The notes: generated by a model not told the origin, from the letters alone. 64,000 bases of DNA from Ardenticatena sp. (GCA_015487975.1 WFOS01000037.1:26595-90594), one strand, 5' to 3'. Numbered from the stretch's first letter, positions 8,352-17,252 are shown. Program-made: numbers and translations.

Positions 8352-9955
8352 GCCATCCCATCATCCTGCTCGACCGTGTGACCTATGCCTATCCCCTGGC
8401 AGAAACACCGACGCTGGTGGATGTGTCTCTGCACATCCTGCCAGGCGAATTCGTGCTGGTGATTGGCGAAAGCGGAAGTGGCAAAAGCACATTGTTGCGC
8501 TTGTTGAATGGGTTGGTCCCCCATTTTCATGGTGGCACGTTTGGCGGGCGGGTGCTGGTGGCAGGCCGCGATACACGCACGCATACGCCGCGCATGCTCA
8601 GCGATGTGGTGGGCTTTGTGTTCCAGGACCCCGAGAGTCAGTTTGTGCTGGAGCGCGTCGAAGACGAACTGGTCTTTGGACTGGAACAAGCTGGCGTTCC
8701 ACCGGATGAGATTGCCCGACGGCTAGATGAAACGCTGGATTGGCTGGATATTGCCCACTTGCGCCATCGTCGTGTTGCCCATTTGAGCGGTGGCGAAAAA
8801 CAGCGCGTGGCAATTGCCAGCGTACTCATGCAACGCCCTTCGGTGCTGGTGTTGGATGAGCCTACTTCGCAACTCGACCCCCGCGCAGCGCAGGATGTGT
8901 TGCACGTGTTGGTGCGCCTCAACAACGACCTGGGCATGACGGTGGTGCTAGCGGAGCATCGTATCGAACGTGTGGCTGCCATTGCCGACCGCGTGCTGTG
9001 GGTGCGCGGTGCGGGCAAGCCGCTTCTGGATGGTGCGCCGCGCGATGTGCTCGCCCAAAGCGACCTGGCGCCCCCCATCACACGGTTGGGGCGTGCACTG
9101 GGATGGTCGCCTGTGCCACTGAGTGTCGAAGAAGCCCGTGCAGAGGTTGCCACGCTGCACCTTCCACCGCCTACCGTCGCACCATCACCAGCAGGGGATG
9201 TCGTCGTCGAAGTCGAGCAGGTTTCATTTGCCTACCCACGTCGTGCCGCACTGCATGATGTGTCGTTTCGCCTGCATGCGGGCGAATTTGTGTCCTTACT
9301 GGGGCATAATGGCAGTGGGAAAAGCACGCTGTTGCGCCTGCTGGTAGGCTTGCTCCATCCCGACACAGGCGACGTCCGCATCGAGGGTGTCAGCACACGC
9401 GAACGCGCAGTGCATGAGGTGTGCCGCCACGTGGCGTATTTGCCGCAAAACCCCAATGCCTTGCTCTTTGCCGAAAGTGTGCTCGATGAAGTGCTCACAA
9501 CGTTGCGCAACCACAACCTGCCCCCAGCGCAGGCGCCCATAGCCCCGTTGCAATTGCTCGACCGCTTGGGGCTGATGGATGTCGCCGATGCCTATCCGCG
9601 CGATTTGAGCGTGGGGCAGCGCGAGCGGGTGGCGCTGGCGGCTGTGCTGGCGACGTCGCCTCCCATCATCTTGCTGGATGAACCCACACGGGGGCTCGAT
9701 CGCCTGCAAAAACAGGCGTTGGTACGCATGTTGCGCGAATGGCAGGCGGAAGGCGCGGCGATCCTGTTCGTGTCGCACGATGTCGAAGTGATAGCCGAAG
9801 CCGCCGACCGCGTGCTCATTCTAGATGCGGGGCGGTTGGTGGCGGATGGGCCTGCGCGTGCGACGCTGGCACAGCATGCCGATTTTGCCCCCCAATTGGC
9901 GCAAGCACTGGGGGTTGTGGCAACGGTCGAAGAGGTGGTCGAAGCCAATGCGTGA
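8348..9955 (+). CDS. ECF transporter ATPase, two ABC domains fused (EcfA-EcfA')
   Basis: 535-aa cytoplasmic ATPase with two complete nucleotide-binding domains. First: Walker A GESGSGKST (about residue 38), signature HLSGGEKQR, Walker B VLVLDEPTSQLD. Second: Walker A GHNGSGKST (about 322), signature DLSVGQRER, Walker B IILLDEPTRGLD. Single-chain A-A' fusions are common in ECF systems outside Firmicutes. Start ATG overlaps the EcfT stop (ATGA), indicating translational coupling. It energises the cobalamin importer formed with EcfT and the S component. Confidence 0.9.
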   Translation: MSHPIILLDRVTYAYPLAETPTLVDVSLHILPGEFVLVIGESGSGKSTLLRLLNGLVPHFHGGTFGGRVLVAGRDTRTHTPRMLSDVVGFVFQDPESQFVLERVEDELVFGLEQAGVPPDEIARRLDETLDWLDIAHLRHRRVAHLSGGEKQRVAIASVLMQRPSVLVLDEPTSQLDPRAAQDVLHVLVRLNNDLGMTVVLAEHRIERVAAIADRVLWVRGAGKPLLDGAPRDVLAQSDLAPPITRLGRALGWSPVPLSVEEARAEVATLHLPPPTVAPSPAGDVVVEVEQVSFAYPRRAALHDVSFRLHAGEFVSLLGHNGSGKSTLLRLLVGLLHPDTGDVRIEGVSTRERAVHEVCRHVAYLPQNPNALLFAESVLDEVLTTLRNHNLPPAQAPIAPLQLLDRLGLMDVADAYPRDLSVGQRERVALAAVLATSPPIILLDEPTRGLDRLQKQALVRMLREWQAEGAAILFVSHDVEVIAEAADRVLILDAGRLVADGPARATLAQHADFAPQLAQALGVVATVEEVVEANA

Positions 9956-10688
9956 AACGAGGCGTGCCGTGCAAGCTGCTTTTGCCTTTCTCACCACGTT
10001 TCCGGTGCCTACGGAGACGCTGACCACGGATGATTTTGCCCGTGCCGCACGCTGGTTCCCGCTGGTGGGGCTGGTGTTGGGCGGCTTGCTGGCGGGCATG
10101 GCGTGGCTGCTCATGCCGCGTGTATCCGCGCTGCTGGGTGCGGCGTTGGTGTTGACCGCCTGGATTGCCGCGACGGGGGCGCTTCACCATGATGGGTTCG
10201 CCGATTGTGCCGATGCGTTGCTGGCGCCTGTGCCACCCGAGCGCCGCCTGGTGATTTTGCGCGATACACACGTGGGCGCGTTCGCGTTGGTGGCGGTGCC
10301 GCTGCTGCTTTTGCTGGCATGGAGTGCCCTGGCGGCGTTGTGGACGTCGCCGATGTTACCGCGTGTGTTGGTTGCGGCACCCTTCTGTGGGCGTCTGTGC
10401 ATGCTGTGGGCGCAACTCCACTGGCAGTATGCTCGCCCACAGGGGATGGGGCGTCTAGTAGCGCCGCGCCGCTCTGACCGAGTGTGGGTGATGGCCTGGG
10501 GGCTGGTCTTGCTCTTACTGGGGCGTGGCGTGGTGCTGGTGGGAGGCATGGCGTGCGTGCTGGGGCATTGGCTGGCGGGGCGAATGGCGGCGCGTTTGGG
10601 GGGTGGCCTGACAGGCGACACCTACGGCGCACTGAACGTGGTGGTGGAAACGGCCACACTGGTGTTGGCGGCGCTGGTGTTGGCGTGA
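9948..10688 (+). CDS. cobS: adenosylcobinamide-GDP ribazoletransferase (CobS)
   Basis: Membrane enzyme (246 aa) joining adenosylcobinamide-GDP with alpha-ribazole or its phosphate, the last step of nucleotide-loop assembly. Family signatures are clear: GALHHDGFADCADALLAP near residue 62, RDTHVGAFA near 96, and many hydrophobic helices. It starts within the last codons of the ATPase gene (8-bp overlap) and its stop overlaps the GTG start of the next gene. With CobU and the CbiR-like enzyme in the same operon, it serves salvage and remodelling of imported corrinoids; no corrin-ring genes are present here. Confidence 0.93.
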   Translation: MRETRRAVQAAFAFLTTFPVPTETLTTDDFARAARWFPLVGLVLGGLLAGMAWLLMPRVSALLGAALVLTAWIAATGALHHDGFADCADALLAPVPPERRLVILRDTHVGAFALVAVPLLLLLAWSALAALWTSPMLPRVLVAAPFCGRLCMLWAQLHWQYARPQGMGRLVAPRRSDRVWVMAWGLVLLLLGRGVVLVGGMACVLGHWLAGRMAARLGGGLTGDTYGALNVVVETATLVLAALVLA

Positions 10689-11479
10689 GGGCTCGGCATT
10701 TTCCCTTTCGGCTGGGCAGCACGTCGTATGTGGTGCGTGGTGATCTGGTGACCAATGCATACGCTCTGCGCCACGTGGTGGACGATATCGAGTTGGTGTT
10801 GTTCGATACGGGGCAGATGTGCAACTACCCCACAGCGAACGAGATGCACACGTTGGCCCGTCTGGCCGCGCTGCACGGGCTGACGTTTTCGCTCCATCTT
10901 CCTACACATTTGGCGCTCGTGCATCACGAGGCGCATGTGCGCCGTGCCGCAATCCGTGAAGCGGTTGCGCTGATTCAGCAATGTGCGGCGTTGCCGCTCA
11001 GCGCTGTGGTGGTGCATTTGGACGGGGGCAATGAGCCAGCAGGCACAGCGGCGTGGCAAGCCTGGGCGTATGAAGCACTCATCGCCTTGCGCGATGTGTC
11101 CCCCGCGCCGTTGTGTGTCGAAAACCTGGAAAACGCGCCATGTGAGGCGTTTGTGCCCGTGGTCGAAGGGTGTGGCGTGGCCTACTGCCTGGATGTGGGG
11201 CATGTGTGGAAACTGGGGGGCGATCCCGTGGCGCTGTGGCGACGCTGGTGGCCGCGTCTGCGTGTTGTGCATCTGCATGCGGTGGCGCCGTCAGGCGACC
11301 ATGCGTCGCTCGATAGCGCCGACGAGGTGGCATTGCGCCGCGTTGTGTGTCGCCTCGTGCGGTATGGGTGGCGAGGTGTGCTGACGCTCGAGGTGTACGA
11401 AGAAGATTTTTGGCGCTCTCGTGATGTGCTCGAACGTCTGTTGGCACATGGGGAGTGTGGAACGCTGGATGAGAGGTAA
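10685..11479 (+). CDS. cbiR: AP-endonuclease-2-type TIM-barrel protein, probable cobamide-remodelling hydrolase CbiR
   Basis: 264-aa TIM barrel of the sugar-phosphate isomerase/AP endonuclease 2 superfamily, with metal-ligand-like strands (LHLPTHL, VVVHLDGG, CVENLENAP, YCLDVGHVWKLGG, VVHLHAV, LTLEVYEE). The N-terminal FPFRLGSTSYVV and VDDIELVLFD resemble the family containing CbiR of Akkermansia, which hydrolyses the phosphodiester of cobamides to cobinamide phosphate so that CobU and CobS can attach a new lower ligand. Position between cobS and cobU supports this. GTG start overlaps the cobS stop (GTGA). The symbol rests on context and remembered motifs; a generic isomerase is less likely here. 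Confidence 0.72.
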   Translation: MRARHFPFRLGSTSYVVRGDLVTNAYALRHVVDDIELVLFDTGQMCNYPTANEMHTLARLAALHGLTFSLHLPTHLALVHHEAHVRRAAIREAVALIQQCAALPLSAVVVHLDGGNEPAGTAAWQAWAYEALIALRDVSPAPLCVENLENAPCEAFVPVVEGCGVAYCLDVGHVWKLGGDPVALWRRWWPRLRVVHLHAVAPSGDHASLDSADEVALRRVVCRLVRYGWRGVLTLEVYEEDFWRSRDVLERLLAHGECGTLDER

Positions 11480-11482
11480 AGC

Positions 11483-12103
11483 ATGCGCGCGATAAACCAG
11501 TTGACGGCACCACAGCCAGGTACATTGACGCTGGTATTGGGGGGGGCACGCAGTGGCAAAAGCCGTCTCGCAGAAGCCCTCGCGACGCTCAGCGGAACAC
11601 CTGTGGTGTATGTGGCAACCGCCGAGCCTGGCGACGCCGAAATGCAGGCGCGGATCGCCGCGCATCGTGCCCGCCGGCCGGCGGAATGGCGCACGGTGGA
11701 AGCGCCTCAGCATGTGGCGGCAGCGTTGGCAGACGTGGATATGCCCCCGCGTAGCGTGGTCTTGCTCGACTGTATCACGCTGTGGCTTTCCAATCTGATG
11801 ATGGCGCTACCGTCTCCCAATGAGGCTGCGTTGCTGACGATGGCAACCCGCGAGATGGAAGCCTTGCTGGCGTTGGTGATGTCGCGTTCGTGGGCGCTGG
11901 TGGTGGTGAGTAACGAGGTGGGGAGCGGTATCGTGCCCGCGTATCCGCTGGGGCGCCTGTATCGTGATGTGGCGGGGCGGCTCAATCAGTGGTTGGCGGC
12001 GCGGGCGGCGCGTGTCTGGCTGGCGGTTGCAGGCTATGCGCTGGATGTGTCGGCACTGGGGGTACGCATTCCCGAAGGAGGGCTTGATGAGAGCGTGGCG
12101 TGA
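11483..12103 (+). CDS. cobU: adenosylcobinamide kinase / adenosylcobinamide-phosphate guanylyltransferase (CobU)
   Basis: Bifunctional enzyme (206 aa) that phosphorylates adenosylcobinamide and transfers GMP to give AdoCbi-GDP, the CobS substrate. P-loop GGARSGKS (residues 20-27), VVYVATAEPGDAEM, HRARRPAEW with the guanylylated-His region, VLLDCITLWLSNLM and SNEVGSGIVP all match CobU/CobP. A GAGAGG site precedes the ATG by 8 nt. Its 3' end overlaps the S-component gene by 17 bp. Confidence 0.94.
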   Translation: MRAINQLTAPQPGTLTLVLGGARSGKSRLAEALATLSGTPVVYVATAEPGDAEMQARIAAHRARRPAEWRTVEAPQHVAAALADVDMPPRSVVLLDCITLWLSNLMMALPSPNEAALLTMATREMEALLALVMSRSWALVVVSNEVGSGIVPAYPLGRLYRDVAGRLNQWLAARAARVWLAVAGYALDVSALGVRIPEGGLDESVA

Positions 12104-13010
12104 ACGGTATCCGCGTTTGTATGGGTGGAGTCATCGCCTGGTGGGGTGGCTACTGATGGTGTTGGTGAGCCTGATTGGCGTGGCAGCGTTCATTGCGCCC
12201 TTCTTTGTGCCCGAAGTGGTGCAAACAGGGCCGCAACAGGCACACGCACAGGATGCGCCGTTGTTGATGGCGTTGTTGGTGGTGCTGGCGCTCGCAGTGT
12301 TGTTCGTGGAACTGGAACAAGATGGCCTGAACACCAAAACCGTGGCGTTGTTGGGGGTGTTGACGGCCTTCAATGCAAGCTTGCGCTTGTTCGATGCGGT
12401 GCTCTCGGTCTTCAACATTGGCGGCTTTTCCCCGGTGTTTGCACTGGTGATTGTAGGGGGCTATGTCTTTGGCGCACGGTTTGGGTTTTTGCTGGGTGCA
12501 ATGACAATGTTCGTCAGTGCTTTGTTGACGGGTGGCATGGGGCCCTGGGTTCCGTTTCAGATGTTTGCGACGGGGTGGGTTGGCATGAGCGCTGCTTGGC
12601 TGGCGTGGGTGGTGCGCCCTCGCCTGGCACGGGGACGGCTGGTAGCACGGCGTGAAGTGGTGGCCTTGGTGGTGTTTGGCGGCGTGTGGGGGTATGTTTA
12701 CGGTATCCTGATGAATCTGTTTTTCTGGCCTTTCGTTGGCGGGGGGGAGATGTACTGGCAGCCTGGCATCACGTGGCGCGAGACCCTGCAACGCTATGCA
12801 GCGTTTTATCTACTCACGTCGTTGGCATGGGATACAGGGCGTGCCGTGGGCAACGTGTTGCTCCTCGGCCTGATAGGAGCGCCAACGCTGCGCATTCTGC
12901 GTCGGTTTTATGTGCGTTTCTTCTGGTCGCCCGTTGCTAGCGGGCTTTCCGAACAGGGGGCTCATACGCTTCTGGCACCGCTACCATCCCATATTGATAT
13001 GCAAAAATAA
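12087..13010 (+). CDS. ECF transporter substrate-binding S component, probable cobalamin importer subunit
   Basis: 307-aa integral membrane protein with six or more helices. The block GGYVFGARFGFLLGAMTMFVSALLTGGMGPWVPFQMFATGW (about residues 122-162) has the glycine-rich pattern of ECF S components of the CbrT/QueT-like group. S components define the substrate; riboswitch control and operon partners point to cobalamin or cobinamide. AAGGAGGG at 12075-12082 supports the ATG at 12087. The N-terminal hydrophilic segment and the Trp-rich first helix are longer than usual. The 3' end overlaps the convergent response-regulator gene by 74 bp. Confidence 0.85.
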   Translation: MRAWRERYPRLYGWSHRLVGWLLMVLVSLIGVAAFIAPFFVPEVVQTGPQQAHAQDAPLLMALLVVLALAVLFVELEQDGLNTKTVALLGVLTAFNASLRLFDAVLSVFNIGGFSPVFALVIVGGYVFGARFGFLLGAMTMFVSALLTGGMGPWVPFQMFATGWVGMSAAWLAWVVRPRLARGRLVARREVVALVVFGGVWGYVYGILMNLFFWPFVGGGEMYWQPGITWRETLQRYAAFYLLTSLAWDTGRAVGNVLLLGLIGAPTLRILRRFYVRFFWSPVASGLSEQGAHTLLAPLPSHIDMQK

Positions 13011-13650
13011 CCAGGTTGACGCGGTCGCGTACGTTCAACTTACGGTAGATGGTCGAAAGATGATGGCGGATGGTGGATTCGCTTACATAGAGGCGGTTGG
13101 CGATTTCTTCGTTTTTCAGCCCCATGCAGACCAGGCGGACGACTTCGTGTTCACGTTCCGAGAGGGATTGCATCGCCAAACGCGCGCGCTCGTAGGGCGT
13201 TCTTTCAGCACGCCCTGAGATGTGCCCGATAATCGTGGCCATGAAGTGGCGTTCCAGCCAGGCTTCGCCTTGTAGCACCTTCTCGATGGCTTTGAAGAGC
13301 ACCTGAGGGCTTTCTTGCTTCGAGATGATGCCACGTACACCCATGCGGATGAGCTGCATGTAGTGTGTGGCGGCCTCGTCGGTGAGCAAAATCACATTTG
13401 GCTCGTGAGTAGATTGCAATGCGTGCAGGCTCTCGAACAATTCCGTGAACGTGAACGTATCGTCCAGCAGAAGAATGTCGAAAGGCGTCTCTCGTATGGC
13501 GTCTATCAGTGTGGACAGATCGGTGTAAATCACAACGGTGTCATCGGGTTGCAGGAATTGCGTGCTGAGAAAATATTTGAACGCTTTGGCAACCATGACA
13601 TTTTTGTTGGCAATCGCGAGCGTGATCGGTTGGCGTTTTTGCGTTGTCAT
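12937..13650 (-). CDS. NarL/FixJ-family response regulator with atypical receiver
   Basis: 237 aa: N-terminal receiver-like domain (about 8-125) and C-terminal LuxR-type HTH (LSEREHEVVRLVCMGLKNEEIANRLYVSESTIRHHL...KL, about 168-222). The receiver keeps the Asp region DILLLDD and the beta5 Lys (IISK), but the acidic pair normally after beta1 is replaced by NKN (LAIANKNVMVAK). Phosphorylation may therefore be weak or absent. AGGGGGAA precedes the ATG. No histidine kinase is adjacent. It converges with and overlaps the ECF S gene; its target is unknown. Confidence 0.88.
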   Translation of the reverse strand: MTTQKRQPITLAIANKNVMVAKAFKYFLSTQFLQPDDTVVIYTDLSTLIDAIRETPFDILLLDDTFTFTELFESLHALQSTHEPNVILLTDEAATHYMQLIRMGVRGIISKQESPQVLFKAIEKVLQGEAWLERHFMATIIGHISGRAERTPYERARLAMQSLSEREHEVVRLVCMGLKNEEIANRLYVSESTIRHHLSTIYRKLNVRDRVNLVIFAYQYGMVAVPEAYEPPVRKAR

Positions 13651-13895
13651 CGCAGTTCCCCCTAGACGAAAGTCCCTTTTCGTTGATGGTGTTTGCTTGA
13701 AAATGCCGATATCATGGCACCCTTTTTTTCGAGTTTTTTACATCGCGTAGGACGCCCCACGTACTTTTTTCCCGCTTGCGGATGGCTTTGGTCGATGTCC
13801 CTGATCGACGGGAAAGCCCATAGCAAAGCCTCTGTGCACTTGATAGGGTATCGATGCGTGGAACACGCAAATACTCTTGCATGGAGGCATACGTT

Positions 13896-14936
13896 ATGCG
13901 TCGCATACTTTTCTACGCAACCGTGATGGTGAGTATGATGATTGGTGTATGGTGGTATGGTCAGACAAGCCAGCCTGCGCTGGCAAATCCAACAAGCGCA
14001 ACGCATGATGTGTACGTGCCGCTCGTTTTGCGGCATGCTCGTCCCCCCAAAGTGACGCCAACCCCTTCGCCCACTCCTTCGCCAACACCGACACCCAGTC
14101 CAACCCCTTCTCCAACGCCGACGCCGATACCACCTGGGGCGTCCATCGCTCCATCGGTGATGGGCATTATGGGCATGTCCGAAGATGATTTTGGAATGGT
14201 ACTGACGCTGGGTGGCCGCACGGTTGAATATCGCGGGAGTACCAATCCCAGCCAGGTGCAAGCGGCGTTCGATACCGCCAAGCGCCAAGGGTTGAATTTC
14301 TTGCTGCGCGGGCCCGACCGCAAGGCGTTCACCACCGCCGACGGCCATTTGGATTTGGCGGCGGTGACGACCATTCTGCACAACACCTTCGATGGCACCA
14401 CGCTTGTGGGCGATCCAGCTTTTGTGGGCTTCTACCTGATTGACGAGCCATGCCACCCCGACAAGTTCAATATCACTGGGGCGGAAATGGCCCAGTTGTA
14501 CGCTACCGTCAAAGCGTATGACCCATCGCTGAAACTCTTCGTCAATTTTGGCAAACTGTCGGGATGCCTTGATCGATTGCTGTCTGAATCGGGTGGGGCG
14601 CCAGTGACGGATTTGGCCGCGTTCACTGTGACGGTGCCGAAAATGAACTATGCTGCGTATCTGGATGCTCAGGTGCAAACGACGCTCGATGCCAAAGCGA
14701 TCACACCTGGGTTGCAGGTTGTGCCCATGATGGCGGTTTGGGAAGGGGCGAATATGCCCATGCCCGATGAGCAATGGGTACGCGAAACAGGTCGTCTGGT
14801 GTGGAATACGGGCGCGTTCGACGGTATCCTCTTCTATCCATGGCTCACGCCAACATGGGCAACACGCAGTCTGGATGATGTGATTGATGCGTATGCTGAC
14901 GATGTCGCCTACGTCTTCGCAACGGTCACGCAATAA
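13896..14936 (+). CDS. secreted Thr/Pro-linker protein with TIM-barrel-like domain
   Basis: 346 aa. Signal peptide (1-24), a short VYVPLVLRH segment, a linker of PTPSP repeats (about 52-86), then a domain of about 250 residues. That domain contains GFYLIDEPCHP (about 180-190) and GILFYPWLTPTW near the end, a pattern of glycoside-hydrolase-like TIM barrels with a DEP catalytic-type loop. The same architecture recurs in the protein at 24536-25708. GGAGG at 13883-13887 sets the start at ATG 13896. No known family recognised beyond that; likely extracellular. The repeated linker DNA is a coding repeat, not a CRISPR array. Confidence 0.75.
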   Translation: MRRILFYATVMVSMMIGVWWYGQTSQPALANPTSATHDVYVPLVLRHARPPKVTPTPSPTPSPTPTPSPTPSPTPTPIPPGASIAPSVMGIMGMSEDDFGMVLTLGGRTVEYRGSTNPSQVQAAFDTAKRQGLNFLLRGPDRKAFTTADGHLDLAAVTTILHNTFDGTTLVGDPAFVGFYLIDEPCHPDKFNITGAEMAQLYATVKAYDPSLKLFVNFGKLSGCLDRLLSESGGAPVTDLAAFTVTVPKMNYAAYLDAQVQTTLDAKAITPGLQVVPMMAVWEGANMPMPDEQWVRETGRLVWNTGAFDGILFYPWLTPTWATRSLDDVIDAYADDVAYVFATVTQ

Positions 14937-14957
14937 GGTGGTATGCGGTTGTGTGTG

Positions 14958-14985
14958 GTGGGGAGGCGCCAAGAGGCCTCCCCAC
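14958..14985. terminator. terminator-like hairpin between converging genes
   Basis: 10-bp perfect stem (14958-14967 with 14976-14985), very G/C-rich with an 8-nt loop, located between two convergent stop codons. It lacks a clear T-run, so termination efficiency is uncertain. Confidence 0.5.
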
Positions 14986-15004
14986 GTTGTGTGTGTCATG
15001 TTGT

Positions 15005-17206
15005 TCATGGCAGTAAGGGCATGATTGGTCCGCGAATTTCACCACTTGGATGAGCGAGTGTATGCACATTGATGTAGGTGTTGCCAGCTCGCATGTCGGC
15101 TACCATGTCAGCAAGGGTGAGCCAACCGCACCCATTGCCAGCATCTGGGGCTGTGAGCAGGCCTTGCGTAAGCACACCGCTTGCAATGCTGACAGGACCG
15201 CCACTGAACAATGTTGCGCCCACAGGTCCGTTGACGCCTGGCGCCCCACAGTGAATGTGGGCGGCGGTGCCATCCACAAGGTTGCGTACCAGCACGCGGT
15301 ATTGGAGGCGTGTCTCATCTGGCGAAAGGCGGAAGCGGGCACGCCCCATCGTGTTGGTGGTGACGGGCGGCACTTCGTTGTCGCCATTCATGTTCGCCAG
15401 GAAGAAGAAGGCCTGGGGTGTGGGGGTGGGTGTTGGTGTAGGCGTTGTTGTCGGTGGTGGTGTTGGTGTCGGTGTGGGGCCTGGTGGTGTGGCAGTCGCG
15501 GTGGGGGTGGGTGTTGGCGTGCCGCATGTGCCCAGATCGAATGTGCCGACGCGCGTATGCCACGATTGTTGGCTGGTCGTCGGGTAGTACTCGGTTACGT
15601 ACCAGAAGGTGCAATCGTCGGTCGGGTCAACGCTGAGAGCGCTGTAATCGCCCCACCGTGAGAAGGACGACGTTTGCGAGCCGCTCCCGGTGATGATGAT
15701 GCCTTCGCCCTGGGGCATGGTGCCAAGTGGATCACCAGCGAGCCGTCCGGTATAGTGAATGGACGGGAACAATGTGCTACTGGAAACACTAAATCCAATG
15801 GCCATGTTGCCCTGTCCATCCATGGCGGCGCTCCCCATCCAGCGATGGTTGGCATCCGGCGCGTAGGTGCCTTGCTGGTGGACAAACCAGCCGCTCCCGC
15901 TGTTGCGCACTTCGTACCAGCGAATACCGGCATGGTCGCTCCCATCGACATCCACCGTGTGGTTGGTGACCAATGTTTGATGCGTCCCAAAATCGCGGAA
16001 TTGTAGACGGAACATGAGCCGGTCGGAGATGGCATCGACACGGGCGGCCGTTCCCGGTTGCGGAATGCAGTCGCGAGCATAGCCGCACAGGTCGCTATCG
16101 AAGGCGGCCACGGGAAGCGCCGTATTGAACGTGAAGGTCGAAGCGGCGGGGTTACCCCAATCCACGTGGAAATCCCACAGTTGCACTTGGTCGGGCGAGT
16201 AGCCCCACGCGTCATCATCCATTTGCATGACCACGTTGGGCGTGCCGGCAGGCGGCGCTGGCCCGTCGAGGTCTGATGGCAGCATCCCCCCCAGATTTGG
16301 GTCGATGCCGAACAGGTCGAAGTAGACCATGTTGGCGGGGAGGCCATTCAACATCTGGTCGCGTTCGAAGGCGACCGCGCCAGCCCCCGCCCAGCTGCAC
16401 GTGAAAATGCTGCAAGTGAACTGATTGATGGTCATGTAGTAGCCATCTGGCCAGACGCCAAACTTGGGGTAATCGTTCAATTTGGTGTTGCTGATGAGAA
16501 ATTCGTAGCGGTGCCATGCGCCCAATGGATCACCACTTTGGGAGACAGCGATGCATTGGTAGAACGGCCCGGATGGAAAGTTGGGCAACGCAAACTGGCT
16601 CATCATCCAGCGGTCGGCAAGGTGATCGTAGAGCACGATGGGGTCGCCATCGTTGGCGGTTTCGCACGGGCCACCAAACCCGGCAAAAAGGGTGTTGTTG
16701 TTGGCGGGGCCATAGAGCAGATTGCCACTACGGTCGTAGATGGCGAAGGCGATGTTGACCATTTCGACGTAATGGTTGGGGCCAATATCGCCGACCGGGT
16801 CAGGGGGAAGCACATTGTTGACGTTGCCAACTCCCTCGAACGTCAAGTTGGGGGCAGGAATGGCAGGCACAGCTGGCATGGCAGGTTCCATCACCCTACT
16901 GCGCTGAGGGGCATTGGTCTTGTCAATCGTTTTGCGTGGCAATGGCCACAACGGGATTTCGCGCGATTTGAGTGCATTGGCGCTTACCGAGGGTGGGATG
17001 GTGCGCAGTTCAGGTGATGTGTCGAAATGTTGCGCGGGTATGACGGTTGGGGTGCCCGCGCTCAAGTTTTGGGGCTGCCATGTGCCAGCCTCTTGGGCGA
17101 CGACTTCTTCGACAGGGGATTGGCGTATGCCACTGAATACGACAAGCACCGTCACCACCAACGCTATGACGCTCCACAGGCGTGTTTTTGGGATGGGGGA
17201 AAACAT
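15005..17206 (-). CDS. large secreted protein with C-terminal CHRD domain
   Basis: 733 aa with a signal peptide or anchor helix at residues 8-27. A large central region (about 95-570) is rich in Gly, Asp and aromatic residues, with segments such as GPNHYVEMVNIAFAIYD and DYPKFGVWPDGYYMT. A Thr/Pro linker (about 575-605) follows, then a C-terminal CHRD domain (about 608-733), recognised by NGDNEVPPV, AAHIHCGAPG and HPSGEIRGPI. CHRD domains occur in chordin and in many bacterial secreted proteins with unclear roles. ATG 17206 is preceded by CCAGGAGGTAA. The gene lies just downstream of the minus-strand polysaccharide locus but is separated by 46 bp with its own site. Confidence 0.78.
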   Translation of the reverse strand: MFSPIPKTRLWSVIALVVTVLVVFSGIRQSPVEEVVAQEAGTWQPQNLSAGTPTVIPAQHFDTSPELRTIPPSVSANALKSREIPLWPLPRKTIDKTNAPQRSRVMEPAMPAVPAIPAPNLTFEGVGNVNNVLPPDPVGDIGPNHYVEMVNIAFAIYDRSGNLLYGPANNNTLFAGFGGPCETANDGDPIVLYDHLADRWMMSQFALPNFPSGPFYQCIAVSQSGDPLGAWHRYEFLISNTKLNDYPKFGVWPDGYYMTINQFTCSIFTCSWAGAGAVAFERDQMLNGLPANMVYFDLFGIDPNLGGMLPSDLDGPAPPAGTPNVVMQMDDDAWGYSPDQVQLWDFHVDWGNPAASTFTFNTALPVAAFDSDLCGYARDCIPQPGTAARVDAISDRLMFRLQFRDFGTHQTLVTNHTVDVDGSDHAGIRWYEVRNSGSGWFVHQQGTYAPDANHRWMGSAAMDGQGNMAIGFSVSSSTLFPSIHYTGRLAGDPLGTMPQGEGIIITGSGSQTSSFSRWGDYSALSVDPTDDCTFWYVTEYYPTTSQQSWHTRVGTFDLGTCGTPTPTPTATATPPGPTPTPTPPPTTTPTPTPTPTPQAFFFLANMNGDNEVPPVTTNTMGRARFRLSPDETRLQYRVLVRNLVDGTAAHIHCGAPGVNGPVGATLFSGGPVSIASGVLTQGLLTAPDAGNGCGWLTLADMVADMRAGNTYINVHTLAHPSGEIRGPIMPLLP

Positions 17207-17252
17207 TCGGTTACCTCCTGGAAATATCATTGGCTCGACTCACCGAAGAAGA

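Noticed and set aside
14050..14135. Direct DNA repeats resembling a CRISPR array or satellite
   Set aside because: They encode the in-frame PTPSP linker of a secreted protein, with short units and no spacers.
15415..15530. GT-rich repeats in the CHRD-protein gene
   Set aside because: Again the Thr/Pro linker read on the minus strand, not an independent repeat element.
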